From positions 120,412 to 184,411 of the forward strand of contig JAFRFG010000057.1 in the NCBI GenBank assembly GCA_017434455.1: 64,000 nt of DNA. Direction: 5' to 3'. Made by a program: the position numbers and the translations under genes. A model generated the notes under the pieces. It searched no databases and was not told where the DNA came from. It saw only the letters and a program-made list of their open reading frames with translations. Positions 37,661-46,488 of this stretch are shown here, piece by piece. The DNA comes from Thermoguttaceae bacterium (GTDB lineage Bacteria; Planctomycetota; Planctomycetia; Pirellulales; Thermoguttaceae). The first letter of the stretch is position 1. Every line of letters begins with the position of its first letter.

Positions 37661-37676
37661 TTTAACAGATGTTAAA
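37661..37676. promoter_or_regulatory. Perfect palindrome upstream of the autotransporter
   Basis: TTTAACA (37661-37667), centre GA, TGTTAAA (37670-37676): a 7-2-7 perfect inverted repeat in an A/T-rich patch of an otherwise G+C-rich region. It has the shape of a dimeric regulator site. Confidence 0.5.
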
Positions 37677-37678
37677 CT

Positions 37679-37749
37679 TTAACGATTAAGTGAACTTTTC
37701 CGGTTTTTTCCTCAAGCTTGCGTAAGATGGGCCGATATTAACGATTAAG
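37679..37749. repeat. Two direct TTAACGATTAAG repeats upstream of the autotransporter
   Basis: The 12-base sequence TTAACGATTAAG occurs at 37679-37690 and 37738-37749, 59 bases apart (close to six helical turns), and a third related GTTTAAC follows near 37754. Such phased repeats are typical of response-regulator or activator sites. They lie 95-165 bases before the autotransporter start. Confidence 0.55.
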
Positions 37750-37843
37750 GGATGTTTAACGGCGGCCATCGGCTGCCGGTGCTTATCCCGGACAAACACA
37801 CACAACACACGCACGTCGGTCCCCTTTCCAAAGGACGCTTAAA

Positions 37844-40747
37844 ATGGCCAAGAGAACGAATCGCAATCATCGGAAAAATTGGACTCGCCTGATTTCCGGA
37901 CTGTTTGTCGGAGGAGTGTTCCTCTTTCAGGGGACTGGTTTCATCACCAGCCCTCTGGCGGCCGCGGAGGTGAAGAATGTGAATATCACCGAGCAGACCG
38001 AGGTCACGGGAACCGATTACCTCTACGGCCTTTATGGCGGAACCGTTCCGGCATCGGGGTCGGAGATGGTCGATCTTCGTGAGAATTTAATCGTCGACGG
38101 CAGCGCCACGGCGTATCTGGGCCGTTTGGATGAGTCGGCCTCGACGGCGATGCTGCTCAACGGCGTCAACTTGTCGAACTACGACGCCGGTGAGGGGACG
38201 ATCTCAAGCATCTACGTCGGGTACGGTTCCGATGGGGGCGGGAAACTGACGATCAACGGCAGCGGTGAAGATTCCCTTTCGACCCTCACCATGTACGACG
38301 GTACGGGAAGAGGGCTGTTCATCGGTACCGGTGACGACACCGCCGAGGTGGTCGTGGGGCAGTACGGCGCGATTTCCAACCTCGGAAATGTCACCGTCGG
38401 AAGCAACGGCGCCCTGACGCTCAACAACACCAACGGAAGCAAGGGATTCGGGGGGACAGGTCTGCTCTCCAACGCGGGAGTGATCACCGTGAACAACTCG
38501 ACCGAGGGGGGGAACAGCGCTTTCCTCGATAACTATACCGATACCGACGACGCGATATTAAAAGCCGCCGGTGACATCAGAATTTCACGCGAGGCGGCCG
38601 ATTTGGCGATCAACGGTTCGGTGAGTGCGTCGAATCTGACGCTCTCCTCGAACAGCGGCAACACCGAGGAAAATATCTCGGTCAGCGGTCAGCTCAACGT
38701 CGACGGTGCTTTGGCGCTCGATCCCCAGGTGGATCAGAGCACCACCAAGAAGATCAACCTGACCAATACCGGGATAATCGAGGCCGGGTCGCTGGATCTG
38801 GACTCGTCGAATAAGTTCTTCGACAACAGCGGGGATCTGGAGCTCGGAACCCTCAGCGTCGGCAGCGGCGGTGAGATGTCGACCGGCTCGCTGACGGTCG
38901 GGACGATGGATCTCGACGACGGTGGAAAGGTTACCGCCGAGGGGACGCTGACCGGACGCGATACCGATGGGAACCAGGTCAATCTTGACGGCGGTCAGCT
39001 GGTTCTCAGCGATTCGCTGACCTTCGAGAACACGACGGTTGACTTCGGCGGCACGAGCGTTTCCTCGGAAACCGCGGCACCGGCGAATACCGCGTTCGTG
39101 GTCGGTGACGCGGCGGAAATGGTTGTTTCCGGCACCAACGCTCGGATGGGGACCCATCTGAGTGTCGCCGATGGGGGACAATTCTCGGCTTTAGACGACA
39201 ACACACTGACTTTGGCTGAGGATAAGAACCTGGATGTTGACGGGACGGTGCTGGTCGACTTCGAGGCACTGAAAGACAGTTCCAATCCGGTTTTCAAGCT
39301 CCAAGGGGACGGGGTTGCCCATTTCACCGCGGACAGCCAGATCCGGGTGAAGGATCTTTCCGAGGCCCAGTCGGGGACGTACACGGTCACCTTGGTGAAG
39401 AGCGCGACCGCCAGCGGAAACAGCTACAACTCGGATCTGGTGCAGAACAGCTCGGCCTTCGCCACGCTGTCGGACAACCGCTCCACGGCCACCGATACCT
39501 ATCAGCTCTACCTGACGCTGAATAACTTCGAGTCCCTCGGCCAGACGGTGAATCAGAAGTCCTTCGGCCGCTATGTCGACGCCTTCCGTCTTTCGGGGGA
39601 CGAGTCCGTTGCGCTGAAGGGGATGCTCAACGAGATGATGGATATTGACGACGCGCAGATTGTCCGCGCCGCCTACGATACCCTGTCGGCCGCTCAGAAG
39701 GCAAACAGCATGATGCTGGCGATGAGCGATCCGTGGCAGTACGCCTTCGATCAGATGAACTACGGGACCCATCGCTGCTACACCCAGGGGAGCCCCTGCA
39801 GCAATGGGATCTGCCGCGGCCAGATGGCCTACGGTTACGATGATCAGTACTACGCCGACGGCTGCTGTTATGACGGCTGCTGCGGCATGTATGGCTGCAT
39901 GGCGCCGAACAGCGTTTGGGCGAGTGTCCACCACACCGGCTTCGACGCGGATACCGACAACAACAGCGACGGTTACTACATCTCCCGCACCGGCATCTCG
40001 CTCGGTTACGATATGATCAGCTCCAGCGACGTGCTGGCCGGTGTGACGTTCGACTACTCGCAGCCCTTCCTCCGGGCGACGGATCACTCGATCAACATGA
40101 GTGACTTCCGCCTCGGGTTCTATGGGAAACGCCGTTTCTACACCGGTGCGGAACTGGCCGTCTATGTCGGCGGCGGTGCCCAGAACTACACCAGCAAGCG
40201 TAATGTCTCCATCCCGGCGATCGGTCTTAACGAGTTCTATCGCTCGGCCTTTAACGGCGGAACCTTCTCGGCGGCCGCCCAGCTGGCTCACAACTATAAC
40301 CTCAACTGCTGGACGGTCCTGCGTCCCTTCTGCCAGGTCGATACCCAGCAGGTCTGGCAGGGGAGCAGCGCCGAGGAGATCGGCAAGAGCACCGATGCCG
40401 CCGCTCTTCGCTACAATAAGGCCAGTTGGAACCGGTCCTTCGTCCGGGCCGGTGTGGAGACCGAGGTCAACAACCGCTTTATGCGGATCTCCGGGCGGTG
40501 CTTCTACTCCGGTCAGCTGAACGACAGTGCCCCGGAGATGGAAGCCGGGTTTGTCGGTGACTACACCGGCGGCGTGATGACGATCCAAGGGGTCGACCTG
40601 GGGCAGAGTTACATTGATGTCGGTGCCGGTATCATCGGTTACCTCGATACCTGCTACCGTGTGGCTCTGTCGGCGAACTACGACTTCGCCGCGGGCGACA
40701 AGTCGAAGGCCCACACCGGGACGGTCAATCTCTCCTACACCTTCTAA
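37844..40747 (+). CDS. Autotransporter-like surface protein with Cys-rich segment
   Basis: 967 residues. An extended signal peptide (Lys/Arg/Asn-rich first 15 residues, core to about 41, AAAEV) leads into a Gly/Ser/Thr/Asn-rich beta-helix-type passenger (about 45-540; repeats such as LTVGTMDLDDGG and NLGNVTVGSNGALTLNN). A helical linker follows (about 560-640), then a Cys block with eight Cys in C645-C685 (including two CC pairs in GCCYDGCC), and a C-terminal autotransporter beta-domain of about 280 residues ending in the NLSYTF aromatic terminus. AAAGGA precedes the ATG. It should be exposed on the outer membrane; the ligand is unknown. Confidence 0.82.
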   Translation: MAKRTNRNHRKNWTRLISGLFVGGVFLFQGTGFITSPLAAAEVKNVNITEQTEVTGTDYLYGLYGGTVPASGSEMVDLRENLIVDGSATAYLGRLDESASTAMLLNGVNLSNYDAGEGTISSIYVGYGSDGGGKLTINGSGEDSLSTLTMYDGTGRGLFIGTGDDTAEVVVGQYGAISNLGNVTVGSNGALTLNNTNGSKGFGGTGLLSNAGVITVNNSTEGGNSAFLDNYTDTDDAILKAAGDIRISREAADLAINGSVSASNLTLSSNSGNTEENISVSGQLNVDGALALDPQVDQSTTKKINLTNTGIIEAGSLDLDSSNKFFDNSGDLELGTLSVGSGGEMSTGSLTVGTMDLDDGGKVTAEGTLTGRDTDGNQVNLDGGQLVLSDSLTFENTTVDFGGTSVSSETAAPANTAFVVGDAAEMVVSGTNARMGTHLSVADGGQFSALDDNTLTLAEDKNLDVDGTVLVDFEALKDSSNPVFKLQGDGVAHFTADSQIRVKDLSEAQSGTYTVTLVKSATASGNSYNSDLVQNSSAFATLSDNRSTATDTYQLYLTLNNFESLGQTVNQKSFGRYVDAFRLSGDESVALKGMLNEMMDIDDAQIVRAAYDTLSAAQKANSMMLAMSDPWQYAFDQMNYGTHRCYTQGSPCSNGICRGQMAYGYDDQYYADGCCYDGCCGMYGCMAPNSVWASVHHTGFDADTDNNSDGYYISRTGISLGYDMISSSDVLAGVTFDYSQPFLRATDHSINMSDFRLGFYGKRRFYTGAELAVYVGGGAQNYTSKRNVSIPAIGLNEFYRSAFNGGTFSAAAQLAHNYNLNCWTVLRPFCQVDTQQVWQGSSAEEIGKSTDAAALRYNKASWNRSFVRAGVETEVNNRFMRISGRCFYSGQLNDSAPEMEAGFVGDYTGGVMTIQGVDLGQSYIDVGAGIIGYLDTCYRVALSANYDFAAGDKSKAHTGTVNLSYTF

Positions 40748-40764
40748 GGGGAAGAGAAAAAAAG

Positions 40765-40785
40765 GCGCGGGAAAGATTCCCGCGC
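40765..40785. terminator. Hairpin just after the autotransporter gene
   Basis: GCGCGGGAA (40765-40773) pairs with TTCCCGCGC (40777-40785), loop AGA. An A run precedes it and no T run follows, so it would work best on the minus strand; on the plus strand it may protect the mRNA end. Confidence 0.5.
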
Positions 40786-40813
40786 GTGATGAAGCGAATG
40801 GTGTTTGTGTGTG

Positions 40814-40857
40814 GAAGAGGCTTCTTGCCCGAAAGGGCGGGAGGCCTTCTTCTTTCT
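40814..40857 (+). terminator. Second, long hairpin after the autotransporter gene
   Basis: GAAGAGGC (40814-40821) and GCCTTCTTC (40844-40852) form the base, GCCC-GAAA-GGGC (40827-40838) the tip, followed by TTTCTT. Probably the main stop of the autotransporter transcript. Confidence 0.6.
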
Positions 40858-40983
40858 TGGCGTATGTTCTACGGATAGACAGTTACTCTTCTTTTCATTT
40901 GGGGAAAAACCGCGTAAACTTAACCGCGGTACAACACAGGCCGCCGCGGGTTGTTTCGCCCATTCATCAAGGAATCAGAGCCG

Positions 40984-42435
40984 ATGTCCCACGAAAATGT
41001 CTGCCGCCGTTTGACGCCGATACGCGTTCTCGCCGTACTTCTTCTGGTACTTTCCGGAGCGTTTTTTCCGAAGGGGACGGGGATTCTCGCCAGCGACGGC
41101 CTTTCCCCCCACGAGATATTGACGGCCCCCGAGGCCGGCGCCGTCCGCGCGGCGTTTGCCGCCGGTGATTGGGCCGAGGCCCGCGCTTTAGTGGAGGCGC
41201 TTTGTCAGGAAGCCGGCGATTACCCCGCGCCGGGATTGCTCATGGCTTGGCTCCATTTAACGCACGGCGATCGACCGGAGTTTGAGAGCCGCTGCGCCGA
41301 GGTGATCGACCAGCGGCCGAACGATCCGCAGGTCTGGTATGTCCTGACCGAAAGCGCCCTGGCGGACGGGCGGTGGATCGAGGCGTCGCTGCTGCTCGAA
41401 CGGGGCGATTCGCTGCTCGCCGCGATGAGTGATTCCGGGGAACATCCCCAGCGGACAAGGGCGCTGCAGACCGACTCGCTTTTCCTCTCGGCACGCCTGG
41501 CCGAAGCGCAGGGGAAATACTCCTTGGCCGAGGAAAAGTACCGGTTTTTGCGCGATCATGATCCGCAAAACGATTCCTACGCCCTTCGCTTGGGGAGCGT
41601 TCTTCTGGAGGAGGGAAAAACCGACGAGGCGGTGAGGCTCTTCGACGCGGCTCGGGAATTGAATCGTCAGAACCTTCCCGGGTGGCTCATCGCCGCCGAT
41701 CTTCTCCATCGGCGGGGGAAGAGGGAGGAGGCCGGGGCGTTGGTCGACAATGCCCTGGGCGGCGAGATGTCGGATGACGGGGATGCCGCCGGCGAGGATC
41801 CGGAGAGGGTCTATCTGCTAAGTGAGATTGTCCGGCTTCTTCTTAAGTGGAATCGCCTCGAAGAAGCCGAAAAATGGATCGCTAAGATCCCTTCGTCGTT
41901 TTCTGTCGGCCGTACCCTGGCCGGTCGTCTGGCGCTGTTCCAAGAGGACTATTCCCGGGCGGAGAAAGAGTTCCGCCAGGCACAGCTGGCCGGCCGGGAT
42001 GATTTTGAGACGCTCAACGGCTACATTCTCGCCCTGGCCGAACTGGATGAGGCGCGTCTTCGTCAGGCCCACCGCCTGGCGGAGGAAATGGTCAAAAAAT
42101 ATCCCCGAGCGGACGAGGCGGCGGCGACCTTGGGCTGGATCGAGTTCCTGCTGGGGGAGACGGACGCGGCGTGGAAACGGCTTGAAACGATTCTCAACGC
42201 CGGTTCCTTCACCCCCACCGAGGCCTACTATATGGCCGAGACGGCGCTGGATCGCGGCGACACGATGCTGTGTGAAACCCTGCTCGATCTGGCGTTGGAA
42301 CAGGGGGACAACTTCCCCAAGCGCCAGGCGGCGGAGAAACTTCGCCAGATGCTTCGCGGCTCGGATGCCGCCGAGGAGAGCGCCCCGGAGGGGAACAGCG
42401 GCGATGCTGCCGGCGCTGCGGCTACTCAGGAATAA
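40984..42435 (+). CDS. Exported TPR-repeat protein
   Basis: 483 residues from the ATG at 40984 (AAGGA about 10 bases upstream; an earlier in-frame start at 40951 is unlikely). An N-terminal hydrophobic segment (VLAVLLLVLSGAFF) after a basic stretch marks export or a membrane anchor. About eight to ten TPR-like helical pairs follow (YSLAEEKYRFLRDHDPQND, KTDEAVRLFDAARELN, YSRAEKEFRQAQLAG). It ends in an acidic Ala/Gly/Glu tail. Probably a periplasmic scaffold; partner unknown. Its last 14 bases overlap the end of the convergent methyltransferase gene. Confidence 0.8.
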   Translation: MSHENVCRRLTPIRVLAVLLLVLSGAFFPKGTGILASDGLSPHEILTAPEAGAVRAAFAAGDWAEARALVEALCQEAGDYPAPGLLMAWLHLTHGDRPEFESRCAEVIDQRPNDPQVWYVLTESALADGRWIEASLLLERGDSLLAAMSDSGEHPQRTRALQTDSLFLSARLAEAQGKYSLAEEKYRFLRDHDPQNDSYALRLGSVLLEEGKTDEAVRLFDAARELNRQNLPGWLIAADLLHRRGKREEAGALVDNALGGEMSDDGDAAGEDPERVYLLSEIVRLLLKWNRLEEAEKWIAKIPSSFSVGRTLAGRLALFQEDYSRAEKEFRQAQLAGRDDFETLNGYILALAELDEARLRQAHRLAEEMVKKYPRADEAAATLGWIEFLLGETDAAWKRLETILNAGSFTPTEAYYMAETALDRGDTMLCETLLDLALEQGDNFPKRQAAEKLRQMLRGSDAAEESAPEGNSGDAAGAAATQE

Positions 42436-44278
42436 ATTCCTCGGTGAGAAAACCGTACCGAAGGACTTCCCGCCGGAGTTTTTCCGTGAGGGCTTGGCAG
42501 GCGGCCCGCAGCGCGGCGAAACGATCTTCCCCGGCTTCTTTTTGCGCCGTCAGGACCCGGCGAATCTGGAACCAGCCCGGATCGGGGCGATTGATCCGGT
42601 ACTTCTTTAGTATGGCGGCGCTGTGCTGTCGTGTGAAGAAATCCCGCCACAACAGCCGGCCGGCGTCGTACAGGTTTTGCGCCTCCGGTGAAAGAGTCAC
42701 ACCCCTTAGGTAATCGGCGGTGAAGGTCGACTCGAAGCAGCCCGCCGGCGCGGCGACCTGCTCTTCGGTGTACGGGATGAAATGGCTGACAATGGACCAG
42801 CGTTTTCCCCCCCACTTCAGGCCGTCGGCCGAGGCGGTGAGATTGCTGTTATTAAAGAGTGTCCATAGCAGAGAATCGTTTTGAAACTCTTCGCTTAAAG
42901 GGGTGTTGGGGCAGCGGAATTGATCACGGTTGTTGTACCACGTCGGCGTGAAGATTCTCCGGACCGTGAAGACCACGGCCGCCCGGAGGAAGTTCTTTTC
43001 GGTGACGTAAAGGCCGTGGCCGTTGGCAAAGACCGAAGAGTAAAGCGCTGTCAGTGTGGCGGCCTGCTGAAAATCGTTCCCCGCGCAGGAGAGGTAGCCG
43101 AGAGTGTCGGCGGCGCGGGTCTTTAGATAAACCGTTTGGCCCTGCACCGGCGTGAAGGCGTTTTTCAGCGGCAGGCAGGGAATATTGTCCGTACGGGGCC
43201 GGGGAATCCAGCGGTTGAGACCGTCGGAGGAACAGATCGGCCGAAAGGCCTTTGTCCCGACCGGTTCGGCGCGGTGATTGAGCACCTCGGTGAGAATCGG
43301 CTGTGCCGTGGTCTTGTTTTCGGTCATCCCGCTTCTCGGGGGGATTTGCCAAAGGAGAAACCCGATCGGGAAGTTCCCCCGGAGATGGAAGACCTTGCTG
43401 GGAATGATGAATCCCCCCAGGTACCGCGGGTGCCAGTGAGCGCGAAACGCCTGAAAATTGGGGGCGTTGACGTACTTGAGCGTACTGAACATCGCAAGGA
43501 TCGCGCCGGGGAGTTCGCGGGCCGCCCGCATGGCGAACTGCGCGTAAAGTTCGTTGGAGGCCATTCCCTCCTCCTTCATCCCTTCCTTTGCCCATCGGGT
43601 CCTCGCCACATGGCGATTGCTTTGGTAACCCCGTCGGGCCGCCTCGGCAAAGGGGGGATTGATGAGGACCAGGAGCTTCTTTGGGGAATGAATCGCTTCT
43701 TTTAGGGCTGCCGGAACCTTGCCGGTGAGGGAGTAATCGATCTGCCCGCCGTCGGTGATATCGTCGTTGAGATAGTCGTATTGAAAGACGGTCGCCCCGC
43801 GGCAAAGGCCGCTGGCCGAGAGAATCTCCAAGTCGCCGCGATCCAGGGTACTGAGGAAAAGATTGGATTTCACCCGGTGGGGGACGAGGAGATTCCCCAC
43901 GCCGCAGCACATGTCCCAAAGAAGGTACCGCTCCTGCCAGTTTTCCCCCAGATGGCGTGACAGCAGTTCATAGGCGCGCCGGACCACCACCGGCGGGGTA
44001 AAAAAACTCCCTGTTCGCCGACGCTCCCCCTGGGGGAGAAGCCGGTCACGGCAGCCCAAAAGGGCCTGTTGTTCCTCGGGCGTTCTTGGCTTGATGTAAT
44101 GGGCCCAAAAGTCCGTCCGGGGTCCCTCCTCGTCGGGAGAGAAAAGCTCCGAATAGAATCGCCGCGCGCTGTCGTCGGGGCTGTTTCCCCCGAGATACCG
44201 GAGCCAATCGCCGAAAACCTCTCGGATATTCCGGGGGGTGACGATTTTTCGCCTTGGGTCGTTTGGCACGCGGGCCAT
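42422..44278 (-). CDS. Orphan N6-adenine-type DNA methyltransferase
   Basis: 618 residues from the ATG at 44278; a longer frame to a TTG at 44317 would run into a hairpin. Features: RRTGSFFTPPVVV (the entry strand typical of type I/IIG enzymes), SAM motif DMCCGVGN (122-129), catalytic NPPF (207-210) in LLVLINPPFAE, and conserved later segments (MFSTLKYVNAPNFQAFR, GNFPIGFLLW). The C-terminal half may be a target-recognition region. No PD-(D/E)XK nuclease motif and no restriction or specificity gene is adjacent. Whether it is regulatory, a solitary modification enzyme or the remnant of a system is open. The ribosome site is weak. Confidence 0.75.
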   Translation of the reverse strand: MARVPNDPRRKIVTPRNIREVFGDWLRYLGGNSPDDSARRFYSELFSPDEEGPRTDFWAHYIKPRTPEEQQALLGCRDRLLPQGERRRTGSFFTPPVVVRRAYELLSRHLGENWQERYLLWDMCCGVGNLLVPHRVKSNLFLSTLDRGDLEILSASGLCRGATVFQYDYLNDDITDGGQIDYSLTGKVPAALKEAIHSPKKLLVLINPPFAEAARRGYQSNRHVARTRWAKEGMKEEGMASNELYAQFAMRAARELPGAILAMFSTLKYVNAPNFQAFRAHWHPRYLGGFIIPSKVFHLRGNFPIGFLLWQIPPRSGMTENKTTAQPILTEVLNHRAEPVGTKAFRPICSSDGLNRWIPRPRTDNIPCLPLKNAFTPVQGQTVYLKTRAADTLGYLSCAGNDFQQAATLTALYSSVFANGHGLYVTEKNFLRAAVVFTVRRIFTPTWYNNRDQFRCPNTPLSEEFQNDSLLWTLFNNSNLTASADGLKWGGKRWSIVSHFIPYTEEQVAAPAGCFESTFTADYLRGVTLSPEAQNLYDAGRLLWRDFFTRQHSAAILKKYRINRPDPGWFQIRRVLTAQKEAGEDRFAALRAACQALTEKLRREVLRYGFLTEEFIPE

Positions 44279-44318
44279 AGGTGCTTTACTGAGGGCGTGA
44301 AAAACTCTGTTCCACAAA

Positions 44319-44357
44319 ACGGGGCCGGCAAAACACTCTTGTGATTCCCGGCCCCGT
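44319..44357 (-). terminator. Hairpin after ilvB, weak terminator
   Basis: ACGGGGCCGG (44319-44328) pairs with CCGGCCCCGT (44348-44357), a 10-bp stem with a 19-base loop. On the minus strand it is followed by a short TTTT, so it likely ends ilvB and separates it from the methyltransferase gene. Confidence 0.6.
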
Positions 44358-44385
44358 ATTTGTTGTTTCCGGCGCTTTGGCTTTT

Positions 44386-46167
44386 TTACCCGAGCACGGT
44401 CTCTTCCACCGTTCCCCCGGGGGGAATGAACGGCAGGACATGTTCGTGGTAGGGGATACGCACATCGAGGAGGAAGGGACGCTTCGAGGCGAGCATCCGC
44501 TGCAGCGCCGCGGGGAAGGCGCTCTTTTCATCGACCAATTCGCTCTCCCAGCCGTAACCGCGGGCAATGGTCGGGTAGTCGGGGTAACGGCACGGGGGGA
44601 AGACGGAGTTCACCGGGCCGATCGCTTCCGGATCGGTGACCGGACCGAGATAGGTGTTTCCGCGGTTCGACTTGTAGAAGATATCTTCCCACATCATCAC
44701 GTTGCCGAGGAACTGGTTGTCGAGCAGCATCACCTTGACGGGGATATTTTCGGTCACGCAGGTGGCCATCTCCTGGATGTTCATCTGGAAGGAACCGTCG
44801 CCGTCGATATCGATCACACAGGCGTTGGGACAGGCCATCTTGGCTCCCATCGCCGCGGGGAGACCGAACCCCATCGTTCCCAGACCGCAGCTGGACAGCC
44901 AGGTGCGCGGACGCGAGAATTGGTAGAAGAGGGTCGTCCACATTTGGTGCTGCCCGACCCCCGTGGTGATGATCACGTCCTTCCCTTGAGTCGCCTCGCT
45001 GAGCTGACGGATGGCGTACTGCCCCTGGATGAGTTTGGGGTTCTCTTTGAAGCGGACCGGGAACTCTTCTTTCCACTGATCGATCGACTTGTACCAGGTG
45101 GTCAGGTCGGAGGCGTCTTTGGGGAGCGCCTTGAGGAGCGCTTTGAAGAAATCTTTCGCGCTGGACTCAATGGTCATATCAACCGACTTAACCTTCTCGA
45201 ACTCGGACGGATCGATGTCGACGTGAACGACCCGTGCCATCTTGGCGAACTCGGAGGCGCGGCCGATAACGCGGTCACTGAAGCGCATCCCGACGGCTAT
45301 GAGCAGATCGGAGTTTTTGATCGCTCGGTTGGCGTAAACGGTCCCATGCATCCCCGCCATCCCGAGCGAGAGGGCGTGGGTGCGGGGGAAGGCCGAAAGC
45401 CCGGGCATCGTGGTCGCCACGGGGATCCCGGTCTTCTCGGCGAGGGTCATCAGCTCGGCGGAGGCGTCGCTCATCACCACCCCGCCGCCGACCAGCAGAA
45501 CCGGCCGGCGCGCCCTGTGGATCGCCGCCGCCACCTCACTGATCGCCTGCGCCGACGGCTTGGGGGATTTGCCGCTGTAACCGGGCAGGTCGAGCGGGGG
45601 ATCGAAGTTGGGGTAGATTTGGTCGGTCTGGACATCTTTGGGGATATCGACCAGGACCGGGCCTGGACGGCCGGTGGTCGCCACAAAGATCGCCTCGTTG
45701 ATGATGCGGGTGAGGTCTTTGACGTCGGTGACCAGATAGTGGTGTTTGGTAATGCTGCGGCAGACCTCGGTCATCGGGGTCTCTTGGAAACCGTCGGAAC
45801 CGATCACGCCGGTGGGGACCTGGCCGGTGATAATCAGAAGCGGAACCGAGTCGAGTTTGGCGTCGGCGATGCTGGTCACCAGGTTGGTCGCTCCCGGACC
45901 GCTGGTGGTCATGACCACACCGATCTTGCCCGAAGAGCGCGCGTACCCTTGCGCGGCGAAACCGCCCCCCTGTTCGTGACGGGGGAGAACGACACGGATT
46001 TTGTCGCGGTAGTGCGAAAACGCCTGATGAAGGAGGATGCTAAACCCTCCCGGATAGGCGAAAATGGTCTCGATCTTGTTGCGGATCAACGACTGCACCA
46101 GAATGTCGGCGCCTGTCATCATGCGCGGTTCCGCGGCGGCCGAAGAATCGGCTTTTTTGGTGGTCAC
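44386..46167 (-). CDS. ilvB: Acetolactate synthase, catalytic subunit
   Basis: ThDP-dependent enzyme that makes acetolactate or acetohydroxybutyrate for valine, leucine and isoleucine. The 593 residues hold E65 (in LPRHEQGG) that activates ThDP, GYARSSGKIGVVMTTSGPGATN, the FAD/herbicide-site region GMAGMHGTVYANRA, and the ThDP/Mg motif DGDGSFQMN (455-463). It starts at GTG 46167 with AGGAGG 10 bases upstream. The small regulatory subunit (ilvN/ilvH) is not adjacent, and the nearest ACT protein is at 51402. Catabolic ALS lacks FAD; the sequence here fits the anabolic type. Confidence 0.93.
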   Translation of the reverse strand: MTTKKADSSAAAEPRMMTGADILVQSLIRNKIETIFAYPGGFSILLHQAFSHYRDKIRVVLPRHEQGGGFAAQGYARSSGKIGVVMTTSGPGATNLVTSIADAKLDSVPLLIITGQVPTGVIGSDGFQETPMTEVCRSITKHHYLVTDVKDLTRIINEAIFVATTGRPGPVLVDIPKDVQTDQIYPNFDPPLDLPGYSGKSPKPSAQAISEVAAAIHRARRPVLLVGGGVVMSDASAELMTLAEKTGIPVATTMPGLSAFPRTHALSLGMAGMHGTVYANRAIKNSDLLIAVGMRFSDRVIGRASEFAKMARVVHVDIDPSEFEKVKSVDMTIESSAKDFFKALLKALPKDASDLTTWYKSIDQWKEEFPVRFKENPKLIQGQYAIRQLSEATQGKDVIITTGVGQHQMWTTLFYQFSRPRTWLSSCGLGTMGFGLPAAMGAKMACPNACVIDIDGDGSFQMNIQEMATCVTENIPVKVMLLDNQFLGNVMMWEDIFYKSNRGNTYLGPVTDPEAIGPVNSVFPPCRYPDYPTIARGYGWESELVDEKSAFPAALQRMLASKRPFLLDVRIPYHEHVLPFIPPGGTVEETVLG

Positions 46168-46206
46168 GACGATACATCCTCCTGCTTGGAAAGAACAGCT
46201 CGTAAT

Positions 46207-46218
46207 TATTGGCCAATA
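46207..46218. promoter_or_regulatory. Palindrome in the ilvB promoter region
   Basis: TATTGGCCAATA, a perfect 12-bp palindrome, about 40 bases upstream of the ilvB start within an A/T-rich patch. A -10-like TAATTA lies beside it on the minus strand. Likely operator. Confidence 0.45.
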
Positions 46219-46268
46219 TTAGCCCAATCCCCCCTTTTTTCAAGGGGAACTGGATGAAATACCCCCTG

Positions 46269-46296
46269 TTGACACCCGGGCTTCCCGTGTTATATT
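46269..46296 (+). promoter_or_regulatory. Promoter of tRNA-Met
   Basis: TTGACA (46269-46274), 16-base spacer, TATATT (46291-46296), 27 bases before the tRNA. The -35 is a perfect consensus. Confidence 0.8.
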
Positions 46297-46322
46297 CCTT
46301 GCGTCTTTCTCGGACACAAGAG

Positions 46323-46396
46323 GGCTGTGTAGCTCAGTTGGTTAGAGCGGCGGCTTCATAAGCCGTAGGTCACCGGTTCAAGTCCAGTCACAGCCA
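46323..46396 (+). tRNA. tRNA-Met (CAT)
   Basis: 74 bases fold as a full cloverleaf: acceptor GGCTGTG / CACAGCC, D arm GCTC...GAGC, anticodon stem GCGGC / GCCGT with loop TTCATAA (anticodon CAT), variable AGGTC, and T loop TTCAAGT. The first acceptor pair is G-C, so it is not an initiator tRNA. Similarity to E. coli elongator Met in the acceptor and D arm makes Met more likely than Ile (lysidine-modified CAT). The T stem ACCGG / CCAGT has one C-A mismatch (51-63). The 3' CCA is not encoded. Confidence 0.95.
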
Positions 46397-46402
46397 CTTT
46401 TT

Positions 46403-46433
46403 GCCCCCGCGTCGAAGAAGCGGGGGCTTTTTT
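46403..46433 (+). terminator. Terminator of tRNA-Met
   Basis: GCCCCCGC (46403-46410) pairs with GCGGGGGC (46420-46427), 9-base loop, then six T residues. Confidence 0.9.
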
Positions 46434-46488
46434 GTTTCTTGTCGGCGGATGCTTCTTTATTGAGGGCTAAGGGTACGGATGGGGAACG

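Noticed and set aside
39191..40714. A 507-codon minus-strand frame
   Set aside because: It is antisense to the autotransporter beta-domain, without start signals or motifs.
44341..46257. A 638-codon plus-strand open frame
   Set aside because: It is the antisense shadow of ilvB, a certain gene, with a His/Gly/Arg-rich translation.
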